From Mixophyes australis (taxonomy: Eukaryota; Chordata; Amphibia; Anura; Limnodynastidae), in NCBI GenBank assembly GCA_036250195.1, contig JAVHZZ010000005.1, positions 73,398,505-73,462,504 on the forward strand: a stretch of DNA of 64,000 nucleotides, read 5' to 3'. The notes beneath the pieces are model-generated. The model was not told the origin of the DNA and did not search any database. It saw nothing but the letters and a program-made list of their open reading frames with translations. Below, piece after piece: positions 45,901 to 56,238 of this stretch. Positions within the stretch are counted from its first letter, which is position 1. Each line of letters begins with the position of its first letter. A program made the translations under genes and the position numbers.

Positions 45901-46545
45901 CAGGCACAAGGCCCGTGGGCAAATCGGGTACTAGGCCCATTGTCCAGCAATGGGCACAAGGCCCTGGCCAGTTAGGAGTAGGTAGGGTTCTGGGGCACAA
46001 GGCACACGGTACTGGGCACAAGGCCCTTTAGTGGGGCATAAGGCCCATTAGTGTAGCTGGGGCAGAAGGCCCTTTAGATGGGCACAAGGCTCTTTAGTTT
46101 AACTCGGGTACCAGGCCCCATAGTTAGTCAGGGAGCAAAGGCCCATAGTTAGAAGGGTATAAGGCCCTTAAATAATCTCAGGACACAAGGCCCTAAAGGT
46201 AGGGATTTAGAGCACAAGGCCCCTAGGTAGCAAGTGGGGGCAAGACCCAAGGTGCAAGACCCTTACAGGTTATAGTGGGTTCCAGGCCAATAATTAGTGA
46301 AGTACCAGGCTTTAATTAAGGCTGTGCGAAGGCCCAATAGTTGTAATTGGGCGTCAGGCCTGTTAGAGGGGTGTAAGGCCCCTGACAGTTGAGAGGGTGC
46401 TAGGCCCTGATAAGGTAGAAGGGCATTAGGCCATAGTGGCTAGAGGGACATTAAGTCCCTATTTATAGCAGGGCAGTAGACCCTTAGAGCTGTATAGCTG
46501 GGCGCTAGGACCTGTGTAGTTTAGGAGGGCATTAAGCCCTGTGTT
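45901..46545 (+). repeat. Irregular array of GGGC-N-GGCCC motifs
   Basis: Some 25 copies or variants of GGGCACAAGGCCC in about 645 bp, spaced irregularly by roughly 20-35 bp. Examples: 45,952-45,964, 46,014-46,026, 46,034-46,046 (gggcataaggccc), 46,060-46,072 (gggcagaaggccc), 46,106-46,118 (gggtaccaggccc), 46,155-46,167 (gggtataaggccc). Most keep the GGGC...GCCC dyad while the central bases vary. Spacers contain tag/tta-rich sequence and are not themselves obviously repeated. No coding frame crosses it. I do not recognise the element it belongs to. Confidence 0.75.
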
Positions 46546-48168
46546 GTTCAGTGTTTAGATTGCTGTGAGTGGCAAATAAGGCCACTCTATCTGGTCCTGA
46601 AGGGCATCTAAAGTCAGGTAGGATAATGAAGTGTTAAGGAGGATGATGGAGGCCTGCTGAGCGGCTGAGTACCGGCAGACTCGGATGGCCCAGGACAGTT
46701 GAGCAGAAACAGGAGTTTTCAGTTTCCAGATGAGTGAGAGTAGGCCTGTGATCATTGGTGAGGTGGTCGCTGGCCTGTAATTTCCTGCACATTATTTTCT
46801 ATGCCACTTGTCTCTCTCCTTTAGTTTACTCCCCTGTAGGTTCCAGGAGTCAGACCTTCACTGAAGACGGTGCTGAGGACTTCAATCAACTGCATCCGTG
46901 TCGACAAGCGGGGAGAGCCAGTGGCAGATAGAACGATGTTGGGAGTGCAGCAACTTTGAGGCCTGGAGGTGAGGTTGCGAGTATATTTCCTCTTCTTCAA
47001 AGTTGTCACTGCTCAACTTTGTCAAATCATGGGCCTATATATCTGATTTATTACAGCACAGAAACCATGTAGTATTGATGATACAAAATGGGCCTTATGT
47101 AAAGTTAGGCATAAGTCTTTCTTTTGCATAAAATACGAATATGAATTTCTGCACTGTGCATGTGCATATGTCCGTAGGCAGATACAGCTGCATCTTACAC
47201 TTACAACTCCTTACAACTCTTATAGAGGCAGAACAGGGCAGGGAAGGAGCAGGCAAGCATAGACTAAGTACAATAAGGGTGAGTTCATGTAATTGTGATT
47301 AGAAGTCAGCAAGTGCTTGACTCCTAGTGCGAAGATCATCAACACAAACTTTTAAAACAAAAAAATATTTTATTTTATTTTTTTTAAAAAAAAAGGCTAT
47401 TCACACCCAAAATAAACTAAGCACCAGCACTAATAACCTGGGCTGTTTGCCACTAATGCAGGATGATTAACATTGTAGAGTCTACACAAAATATTTGCAT
47501 TCAGCACTAGGCTATTACAGGCTGGGACGGGAAACCAGCGGTGTGGGCTCCCCCTGTTATAGTGGGACCCAGCTCTAGTTTATTTAGCACAGGCTGAATT
47601 TTCTAGGGGAATCAGATCCGCAAAAAAAATGTAGGCCATCCTAATAAGAAACAGCCCCGTGTGGATAGCAGTGGGGCAACTCACAACATCCCTAGAAAGT
47701 GGGTGTTGAGGTAATAATAATTTTAAGTTCAAAAATAGCATTTTTATATGTAACACTACTGATCCCAGCAAGTCCTGGAAGCCACAACCTACAAGCACCA
47801 GCACAAGCTGCCATCCTAGGGTAGTGCTATATTCCAAAATACTATAACAATAAAATGCTCTGCAGCAAAAATACTTTAATTAAAATAATTGCCCCCCCAA
47901 TCCCTCATCCAACACTTTATTACACACCAAATTCCAGAGGGCTCTTCTTCCTTCCTCATTCTCCTTATAACCCATAGGATATAATGTAAACCTATAACCC
48001 CTTTTTTGAACTGCTGGAGGCCTGTGCTCAACTTTCCTATCCAGAAATGCTTTGCTCTAATTACTTAGAGCTTGAGAAAGACTGATTGCTTGCAGCTAGA
48101 TCCCAGGAGCGGTCTCAGTGAACTTCATTGTATCAATGAAGTTTATTGATATGTGAAACTTATCTTCA
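46546..48168. other. No gene recognised
   Basis: Moderate GC at first (46,560-47,000), possibly the rest of the element carrying the motif array, then AT-rich with a T/A-rich low-complexity patch at 47,360-47,393. No supported gene. Confidence 0.4.
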
Positions 48169-48462
48169 CAGGGGCGCACGCAGGATTGTCAGGCCCCCCC
48201 TGACCCCCCAAAAAAACAAAAAAAAAACACGAGAGAGAGCATGCGCAGCAGCTCCGTTTCGGCAGCGCTGTCCTATACAGCAGCCGCGGCGCTGTCAAAG
48301 AAGCGTCAGCGGCGGTGCTGTATACAATACAGCACCGCTGCGGATGCTTCTTTAACAGCGCCGCGGCTGCTGTATAGGACAGTGCCGCTATGGTGGCCAC
48401 TTAGTTAGCGCAGGGGGGGGGGGGTTTCTGGAGACTCAGAAACCCCCCTGCGTGCACCACTG
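48169..48462. mobile_element. hAT-like foldback MITE, GC-rich
   Basis: 294 bp. Ends CAGGGGCGCACGCAGG and, read inward from the right, CAGTGGTGCACGCAGG. It is flanked by the 5-bp direct repeat cttca (48,164-48,168 and 48,463-48,467). The interior is a long hairpin (48,262-48,388) of two about 61-bp arms containing 'ctgtcctatacagcagccgc', with only a few mismatches and a very short loop. The right side has a C/G-homopolymer. Non-coding; the frames over it are mirror images. Confidence 0.75.
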
Positions 48463-48467
48463 CTTCA

Positions 48468-50904
48468 TGAGGACACATTTTACACATATCTACACATATA
48501 TACAGGGTTGGACTGGCCTTGAGATACCGGTGAAATCCTTGGTGGTCCCCACTATCTGTGTGATCCACCTCTTACTTTAGTGGTGGGCCCCAAATCCCTG
48601 CCACTAACTGCCACATGCAGCTGGGGAATGCATGTACTCAGGGCAGGTGCTGCTCTTGTGAATGTCCTGCCGCTGTCAACAATTACAGCCTGCCTCATCA
48701 ACAAATTAGCAACTCAGCCAATCATCGTGAGCTATCTATGATTGACAGCTTACGCAGTCATTCAACAATACTTGTTGGGTCATTAGTGTTTCATTGTGAG
48801 CTATCATTGACTGTAATAAAAGATGGACATTCTATCCAACCAATCAACAAATATTGGTCTAAGTACAATGGAATGTGATTTTCCATACTTAATATAATAA
48901 TGTTATAATAATAATAACTATAATCCCTTAAATATACCAATCTAAATTATTCCAAATTTCTTGTGCTCAAAGAAAATAATTTTAAGTTATAATATGTATA
49001 ATATAATTCCTTTTGAAAATGTAGAAATAAACTTTTAATATGCATGATGTATGTATTAGTGAGCATATAATGAAAATGAAAGTATGAATTATAATAGTTC
49101 TGTAAAAAGAAAATATCACATGTACATATACCTGATTAATGTATCAAAGATTAGTGACTGGAGAATTTAGCACAGTGTAAATCACTGTAAATATAAGTGT
49201 GAAGTAAGTATTAAATCAGGATGTCTGTAAAGTTTACAACTATAAGTCTAAAATAAGTAAAATGTATGTAAGTAATATTTCAAAATCTCTAACAAAGTGA
49301 CACACCATGTATTCAAATAATGTAGAATATAGATATATTTATCATGAAATTCCATTTTATTTGTTTTACAAATTCAAAAAAGGGGGGATCTAAAAAAAGA
49401 AACTTATGCTACTCTGTGAAGATACCTGGTTTAAGGTAACCCTCTGTGCCGCACAGCTGGCTTACCTGGTACCTATCCAAGGTTCAAAATCACCCAGACA
49501 AATATCTGAAATAAAATAAATACATTTATTTAACAAAATGGTAGGAGCAAACAGCAATGAACATATTTAAAAAATAACTTGCAATAAATAACACTACAGT
49601 CTGACACAGACAACGTACAGGGTATAAAACACCCCACCAGTATCCTTGTCACTTTCAGGGACTGCTGTCTATTCATTCAAGCTTCTCCTCCTCTCTTCTT
49701 TGAGGCTATCAGTAAGGTAGTGGTACTGAGTCACTGTCACTCCGCTTTTGACGGACACACAGCTCCCCAAGACCTGGAGAGGTAGATCAGGGGCGAGTCA
49801 GGACTCCAGGAACCGATTGTCCCTTTCCGGTAAGGGGCAGAAATCTAGATCTCAATGCCAGCCTGACTTCAGCTATAACTCGGTAGTGAATGCCAATTTG
49901 CTGTCCTCTGGAGTTCTCTTTTAAGCCCAAAAATGACCTCATCAGCAATTTCAGGACCTGCCTGATTGGTCCTTTTCTGTGTTTACCTTTTCACAGGTAA
50001 ACTTACAGACAAAGGGATAAAATTAAGGATAGGTATTGTTCTGTGGCTATACAGCAGAGTTTATTTAAACAGGAGAGATCACAATCCAGACACATTACAT
50101 TTAAATGCACAATGCAGTCCTCTGTATTTAAACATTGTGTGGACCTTTTCCCTATCTTAATACATGAGACCTCCTGTTGTGATGTACATTCATGCAGGAC
50201 TGGTGGACAATAATAATTTTGCCTAGGTTGAATGGGGAACCAGAGGGCTAGAAAAAGGTATATGTTTTTATAGTCCACAGTTTGTGAGAACCGAGGTGCA
50301 GACTGGTTGAGGTGATATTAATCCCTCGTTTCACCACATACTCCAACATAATAATAATTTAATTTATGAAAACAAATTACCCTCAAAAAGGTAGATAAAT
50401 GATGGTCTCATTGAGACCCCAATAGGCACTTTAAATATTTGTAGAGGGTGAGGCGGCCATCTTGGGCATGCTCAGTTGTTATTCTAAGTAATCATTCACA
50501 TCTGTTCCTGCACCACTGAAGCTTACAGTATAAATTTCCTATAATACACATACATATATACATATTAGGGCTATTTTTGTCAGAAGCCTATTAACCTACC
50601 AGCATGGCTGACAGAACATGGAAACCACAATAGCAGGGTACTGTGCTTTCGGACACCCAGCCAACAGTAGGAACATTTTTTTTCCCTGGTGTGGGCAAGT
50701 CTGGAGGTTCTGTTCCACCTCAAGTTCTGAGTCTCTGCTCTGTAGAGAGCAGAACCTGCATCGGAACAAGGGTGGGTTATGGGAGAGTAGCACATGGAAT
50801 TGAAGCAACTTCTGTGCATGCACTCAGAAATGCCAAAGGGGCTTCATGGTGCATGTACAGACCTTGGACTCCATCGCTGAAGGAAACCTATGCAAACACA
50901 TCAT
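48468..50904. other. No gene recognised
   Basis: AT-rich to about 49,370, then a more complex segment (49,420-50,000) with 'agggtataaaacacc' at about 49,618 that could be old LTR sequence; ends undefined. Frames at 50,580-50,906 on both strands overlap one another without motifs. Confidence 0.35.
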
Positions 50905-51138
50905 GACCTGAGTCATTAAGGAAAGTAAAGCCATAAAAGAGTAACTTTGCACCTGGGAAAAACTATGTTGCATTGGAGGGGGAAGTAAATCTAAAATGTG
51001 GGGACAGATTTATAGTTTGGGTTAGGCATGCCCTAGATCAACTTTTAATTTCAGTGTAAAGATAGCAAATATGTGTGTGTTAGATGAAAAAACAGCCAGT
51101 ATTTAACTTATGTGCAAAATAATAAAGTAATTTGCAAC
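50905..51138 (+). mobile_element. Harbinger-like MITE, left part, split by an LTR
   Basis: Begins GACCTGAGTCATTAAGG and contains 'ctagatcaacttttaatttc', 'aaaacagccagtatttaact' and 'tatgtgcaaaata'. It continues in sense and order at 52,303, as judged from the intact copies at 10,490 and 39,146. Confidence 0.75.
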
Positions 51139-52302
51139 TGTGACTGGATCACTTATAAATAACTTATGGTATAAATTTATTTAAAGGAAATAGTGCAGGG
51201 CACGTATTTATATAATTGCCAATGCACTTATTTTTGATATTGTGTATTTTTTGATATAGGAAATCTTTATTTCTGAGACCAAGAGAGAAAATTTGTTTTG
51301 TTTTCTGTTTTAACCTTGCTAGAGAAAATGCATTAATTCTCATGTATATATCTGATACAATAAGCCTTTGTTTAGAAAGTCTTTTTTATAGCTTTGTGTA
51401 AGGAAATGCCTTGTTTGGGGTTTGCAACTTTTCTTGGGGAATTCTTTTCTTTGGAAGAAATGTATATTCTGCAACTGTTGGAAGAAAGCACCATTGCTTA
51501 TCTCATGTTGATTACACCTTTTGATATGAGTTTCCAATACCCCTTGAGGGAAAGGAAGGGGTAATTAGACTTGCTGTCAGATGGCCACTGTGTCCAAGAT
51601 AAGATGCAGGAAGTCACAGCAAGGTTTTAGGATATCACATATAAGTGTAAATATTTTTAGCTTTGCATTGGATGTAAATCCATGTTTGGGCAAACAGGTT
51701 GCATCCTGATTCTAAAAATAGCCTGTGAAGCTGTGTCTAAAACTGTATAAAAAGAGAGCCCTTGTAAAATGAAATGTATCATTCTGATGTTCCATCTGAC
51801 TTGACCACTGATACCTTTAATCAGTGGAACTGTCCTTGTCAGGACACTTGATCGAAATAAACATCACTCTCTGCTTCAAGACCCTGCTTGACAACTTCTA
51901 TTGATGTATTCATGTGACCTACAGATTAGACCCTAAAACTAATACGTCCTCCGGGTGTTTCTGAGGGTTGGACCCAGCTCTCCAGCACCACCGCTCTGCC
52001 GCTACCCAGCAGCTTTGGCCAGTGTGATAGGCCAGGGGGGATCCATCCATAGCACCCTGATTCATAGTAAGCGGTCAGGGGTACCAACCCAGGTGTACCA
52101 GCACAGGAGTACACTAACAGCAACAGTTTCCCATAAGGAACGTCGTTCTGGATGCCATAAAGGAGTCCAGTGGTGGCAGCAGGCTCCTCCTACTGTGGCA
52201 GGAGGGGTGTGTTTGGAATACGAAAGAGGACAGTGGCAAAGTAAGCCCAGCCGGTTCCCAGCAACAACAAAAAGGGTGGCATAGGTGGTCCATCCTGTCA
52301 CA
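51139..52302 (+). mobile_element. Solo LTR inserted in a MITE
   Basis: 1,164 bp starting TGTGAC and ending GTCACA, flanked by gcaac / gcacc (51,134-51,138 and 52,303-52,307), a 5-bp target duplication with one change. Inside in order: TATAAAA at 51,746-51,752 and AATAAA at 51,856-51,861, followed by 'gcttcaagaccctgc', a layout like a retrovirus-type or gypsy LTR in plus orientation. No internal coding region remains, so it presumably arose by LTR-LTR recombination. The open frames at 51,926-52,487 have no motif. Family undetermined. Confidence 0.75.
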
Positions 52303-52384
52303 GCACCCCTTGCATTGTAACATGGTATGTCCCACAGAACATTTACTCCTTTATTTTGCCTAACTTTCCTTAATGACTCAGAGA
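52303..52384 (+). mobile_element. Harbinger-like MITE, right part
   Basis: Continuation of 50,905-51,138 after the solo LTR: 'ccccttgcattgtaacatgg', then 'ctttccttaatgactcag', the inverted terminus. Confidence 0.75.
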
Positions 52385-52486
52385 GAGCATACAATTTCCA
52401 CATAGATAGGGCCTTGGTGGAAATCAAACCAAGACCCCAGCACTTTAAAGTAGCAATGACAGCTACTAAGCCACCATCCTGCCCCA
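52381..52486 (-). mobile_element. tRNA-derived V-SINE, 5' fragment
   Basis: Minus strand: 'gtggcttagtagctgtcatt', 'agtgctggggtcttggttt' and 'gtggaaattgtatgctctct', recognisably the tRNA-like head and the beginning of the V core of the SINEs at 2.6, 15.6 and 53.0 kb, but diverged. The rest of the SINE is missing where it meets the MITE. Confidence 0.65.
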
Positions 52487-52952
52487 TGTTTAGTTGCGAG
52501 GCAAGGTCAGTAGGATTGTTGCATTGAACACAGCAGAAATAAGATAGGAATTATCAGAGTGTGTATTACTACTGAGTACAGTATAGTCTAGGAGGGCTAA
52601 AGTTGGTAAAGGATTTGATACACTAAGCACTGGAGAGCATAGTAGACAGCAATTTGGCCGGACTTTACCCATGTAAGGATGAGTGGTGACTGCAAGGTTT
52701 AAATCATAGACTAGTAGAAGGTACTGGAAAAGTAGATTGTCCTCCAGACAGCTACTCCCAATCTGATTTATTCCCTTATTTTGATTTGCATTGTTGTCTA
52801 TTGTATGGTGGTACCATGAATGCTCTCTCTAAAGTATGGTGCTAACTACAATATGCTTTGTGTAGTATGTCAATCACTAGTACTGGGCAAATTATTTAGC
52901 ATAAAAGTATAATACCTGCTTTCAGACACCACTTCTACCATTCTCCCTTCCC
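52487..52952. other. No gene recognised
   Basis: No supported feature. Confidence 0.45.
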
Positions 52953-53325
52953 CGTGGGCAACACAGTGGCTAAGTGGTTAGCACTTCTGCCTCACAGCAC
53001 TGGGGTCATGAGTTCGATTCCCGACCATGTCCTTATCTGTGTGGAGTTTGTATGTTCTCCCTGTGTCTGTGTGGGTTTCCTCCGGGTGCTCCGGTTTCCT
53101 CCCACACTCCAAAAACATACCGGTAGGTTAATTGGCTGCTAACAAAATTGACCCTAGTCTCTCCCTCTCTGTCTGTTTGTCTCCCTCTCTGTCTATGTCT
53201 GTGTGTGAGTGTGTGTCTATATTAGGGAATTTAGACTGTAAGCTCCAATGGGGCAGGGACTGATGTGAATGAGTTCTCTGTACAGCGCTGCGGAATTAGT
53301 GGCGCTATATAAATAAATGATGATG
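52953..53325 (+). mobile_element. tRNA-derived V-SINE with L2-type tail, copy 3 (best preserved)
   Basis: Complete head: A-box TGGCTAAGTGG at 52,969-52,979 and B-box-like GAGTTCGATTCC near 53,010. The V core ('gtgtggagtttgtatgttct' onward) and 'ccaaaaacataccggtaggt' follow, then a CT/TG microsatellite (about 53,158-53,219), then 'tgtacagcgctgcggaatta', 'gtggcgctatataaa' and ATGATGATG. Least diverged of the four SINEs and useful as a reference. Confidence 0.9.
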
Positions 53326-53725
53326 ATGTCTGCTTCCAGACACCCCATCTGTAACACTCTCCTTCTTTGATACCACACAACCCATCTGACATACTCCCCC
53401 TCTCTGCTGCTATTCTGGTCCCCTGCTGCCAGTCAACCCATGTGGACATTCCTTGCTGTGTTGCCACCATTCTCCCCTACCCGACTCTATGCTGGTCTCC
53501 CTGCATTGCTTTCATAGCTGCAGTGGAAACTTTACAAGAGAGAATAAATAACAAATACCAAAAGAAAAAAAAAGTATTGCGTGGGCCGACCACCCCCCTA
53601 TGGTGGTTGCCTGCACACCCTCTGGCAGCTGGGCATGCCCCTTCAATGGTGTGCGCACACACACAATTTATTGTGCTCCTCCTATTGCATTCCCCCTGTG
53701 GGCCCTTCATGTCCCAGTTCAACAC
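53326..53725. other. No gene recognised
   Basis: Short overlapping frames on both strands lack motifs. Confidence 0.45.
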
Positions 53726-53728
53726 TGA

Positions 53729-53904
53729 GGGCTAGATTTACTAAGCTGTGGGTTTCAAAAAAATGGGGATGTTGCCTATAGCAACCAAACATATTCTAGC
53801 TGTCATTTTGTAGAAGGTACTAAATAAATGAAAGCTAGAATCTGATTGGTTGCTATAGGCAACATCCCCACTTTTTCAAACCAGCAGCTTAGTAAATCTA
53901 GCCC
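53729..53904 (+). mobile_element. Harbinger-like foldback MITE (family 'gcctatagcaacc'), copy 2
   Basis: 176 bp. Left GGGCTAGATTTACTAAGCTG, right its inverted copy 'cttagtaaatctagccc'. Flanked by tga (53,726-53,728 and 53,905-53,907). Interior 'gttgcctatagcaacca' and 'ggttgctataggcaacatcc' pair. The 3-bp duplication and termini match the copy at 24,955. Confidence 0.88.
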
Positions 53905-53907
53905 TGA

Positions 53908-54672
53908 ATATATGCACATATCTACACATACGCGAGGCATTTTACACATATCTATACATTTTTGCTGTACGCATAGTACACATATATACATAATGGACAC
54001 AAATGCGTCCAACTCTACATAAGGCCCTATATGTTTTGACTTCAAAGAAAATATTTTGATTATAAAAAATGCTGTCTTCAAAATATGACCAGTTTGATTT
54101 ACACATACATCTAGTAAGTAGTTGCAAAAGTAACAGCTGTTGTATGTCTCGCTGCTTCAGCTTCCTCTGCATATTATTGAGTATGACAACATCACGTTTA
54201 ACCCAGTTTGCTATAATTGTGTTCAAATAAATAGAAAGCTTGATGTGTCACAATAGAATGTGTGACCAGGTGATAATTAATAAAGATTGATCTGGCGTAA
54301 CAGTCTTTACAGGTTGTTTTTAAAAGGTGTCATTTGTAGATACAAACTGATTCTGTCAAAGTACCAGCTGCAGAACATTTGATTGCATTTGTGCATGTAA
54401 ATCTTGCAATTAAAAGGTTTTTTACTAAAATACTTTGATCACCAGTAACAGTACTTTGGTGTGCGTCTCTCCCTTAGGACCCTCACCTTTGTAGTTAGCA
54501 AAGTCCCAGAACTTACATACAGCCAGTAACTCTGCTGATCACCTCCATTGTAAATAATTTGTCTCCATACCAGGAGAGATCGAACACAGCAGCTCTAAGA
54601 TTTTCAGTTGGAGCCACTGTATAAGCTGAAAACCTGCCAAATACAGAGAAAATACTATTATTTGTAAGCATA

Positions 54673-54674
<2 letters not shown>
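53908..54674. other. No gene recognised; one MITE-like end
   Basis: The minus strand at about 54,028 begins GGGCCTTATGTAGAGTTGGA, resembling the terminus of the 20,792 MITE, but no partner end was found. The rest is AT-rich. Confidence 0.4.
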
Positions 54675-54704
<30 letters not shown>

Positions 54705-54975
54705 CCTTTATTTGTTAGGCGCCACAAGGTTTCCGCGGCGCCGTACACAGTACAAAACAGTCGACTATACAGGGTGAAACAGTACAAAACAATAAGCAAA
54801 AATACCAATACTTCAGAAACTCCAGGCAGGCTGATGCAAAAAACGGAGCAGAAGAACAGGTAGGGAGACATGAGGGAAGAGGGCCCTACTCAAGTGAGCT
54901 TACATCCTAAGGGAGGGAGAACAAAACAGGCACAGGGGGAGCCAGAAAGGTAAGGGGGAGAGCGAGATAGTTATC
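54675..54975 (-). mobile_element. L2/CR1-like LINE 3' end, copy B
   Basis: About 300 bp of LINE 3' UTR on the minus strand: 'ccttaggatgtaagctcact', 'ggagtttctgaagtatt', 'gtacggcgccgcggaaacct', 'ggcgcctaacaaataaa' and an (AAT)n tail (54,675-54,701 on plus as ATT). Strongly 5'-truncated. Same subfamily as the opposite-strand copy at 55,551-56,178. Confidence 0.85.
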
Positions 54976-55494
54976 AAGTATAATTGATTTTTAAGATGGA
55001 AAACCCCTTTAAAGTATTATAAAATATGAAAGAACCCATGTTTACAATATAATTCCGCACTTTATTTTCAGATTCTGTTCCTGGATATGCTTGTTACATA
55101 ACCACACGCTTTTACACTTTCCATCTTATGACATGCCTACTTCAGTGCTATAAACCTAATTTTCTGTATCTTATAAAGTTCTGTATAAATTATTTCCTGT
55201 ATCAAGACATTATAAATTCATATTCACAACGCAAATATTTTTGTATGAAATAGGATCTGTACTTGTACAATAATGTAATAACATAATTTCATTAACATAA
55301 ACTTACATTTGGTACATATGATATATGACAATCTACGTGTAGGTACAGTAACTTGTTAATTTCTTGCTAATTGTGTATACCTTAATCATCTGTGTGTATG
55401 TATGTATGTATGAGTATGCATCTCCAAATTCATTACCGATGTTGGCTGCATTATATCCACCCCACATATAGTGATCCTAAGTGCACTATATATG
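54976..55494. other. No gene recognised
   Basis: AT-rich, with GTAT repeats near 55,395-55,412. Confidence 0.5.
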
Positions 55495-55545
55495 TGTATA
55501 TGTATATATGTGTGTGTGTGTGTGTTTGTGTATATATATATGTAT
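55495..55545 (+). repeat. TG/TATG microsatellite
   Basis: Alternating TATATG and (TG)n directly upstream of the LINE fragment. Confidence 0.85.
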
Positions 55546-55550
55546 ATCTC

Positions 55551-55883
55551 TGTCTTGCCTTACACTGGCTCCCCTTCCCCTACAGAATCCTTATCAAACT
55601 CCTCACCACCACTTACAAGGCTCTCTCCCAGTCTACTGCCCCTTATATCTCTAACATCCTCTCCATTCACACTCCCGCCCGCTCCCTGCGCTCGGCCAAA
55701 GATCGCCGCCTCTCCTCCACTCTGATCACCTCTTCCCACTCTAGAATACAAGACTTCTCCCAAGCTGCCCCCCTTCACTGGAACGACCTCCCTCGCTCCA
55801 TCCGTCTCTCACCCAATCTGTGCTCCTTCAAGCGGGCACTTAAAACTCACTTGTTCCTTAAGGCCTACCAACCATCCACTTAA
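55551..55883 (+). pseudogene. LINE ORF2 C-terminal fragment, copy C
   Basis: Open frame with LALHWLPFPYRILIKLLTTT, YKALSQSTAPYISNILSIHT, SLRSAKDRRLSSTLITSSHS, FSQAAPLHWNDLPRSIRLSP and FKRALKTHLFLKAYQ: the whole post-RT C-terminal block of the L2/CR1 group without a break. The upstream extension of this frame to 55,392 is microsatellite, not LINE. RT and endonuclease are absent. Confidence 0.88.
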
Positions 55884-56178
55884 CCTCCCACCTCTTCTGA
55901 TTCTCCCCTGGCTTCTTTTCTCTCCCCTTTGCTTCACTCCTCTTGTGCCTGATTTTGTATACCCTCCCTTAGGATGTAAGCTCGTATGAGCAGGGCCCCT
56001 CTCCCCTTCTGTCTCCACACCTGTTCTTCCGCTCCGTCTTTACAGTATTTGCCTGCCTGGAGTTTCTGAAGTTCTGGTACTTTGTGTTTATTGTTCTGTA
56101 TTGTTTTACCCTGTATAGTATACTGTTTGTGCCGTGTACGGCGCTGCGGAAACCTTGTGGCGCCTAACAAATAAAAGA
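55551..56178 (+). mobile_element. L2/CR1-like LINE 3' fragment, copy C
   Basis: Plus strand: C-terminal ORF2, stop at about 55,881, 3' UTR with 'cttaggatgtaagctcgtat', 'gtgtacggcgctgcggaaac', 'ggcgcctaacaaataaaag' and an (ATA)n tail. 5'-truncated. Forms an inverted pair with copy B, sharing about 270 bp. Confidence 0.88.
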
Positions 56179-56191
56179 TAATAATAATAAT

Positions 56192-56236
<45 letters not shown>
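56179..56236 (+). repeat. (AAT)n and (TA)n microsatellites
   Basis: LINE tail AATAATAAT continuing into (TA)n; the TA tract is about 40 bp. Confidence 0.9.

Positions 56237-56238
<2 letters not shown>

Noticed and set aside
45901..46545. CRISPR-like repeat-spacer array
   Set aside because: Motifs are short, variable and irregularly spaced, spacer lengths differ, and nothing nearby resembles cas genes; the genome is eukaryotic.
49420..50000. Second LTR in antisense or sense
   Set aside because: TATA-like and AT-rich signals are visible, but no TG/CA ends or target duplication could be set, so it was left unclassified.
50580..50906. Cluster of open frames on both strands
   Set aside because: Mutually overlapping, no domain motifs, no repeat ends.
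51955..52487. Frames of 109 and 141 aa at the end of the solo LTR
   Set aside because: They cross the LTR border into MITE and SINE sequence and have no motifs.
55392..55550. N-terminal extension of the LINE frame at 55,551
   Set aside because: It translates a TATG/TG microsatellite and flanking sequence, not LINE protein.
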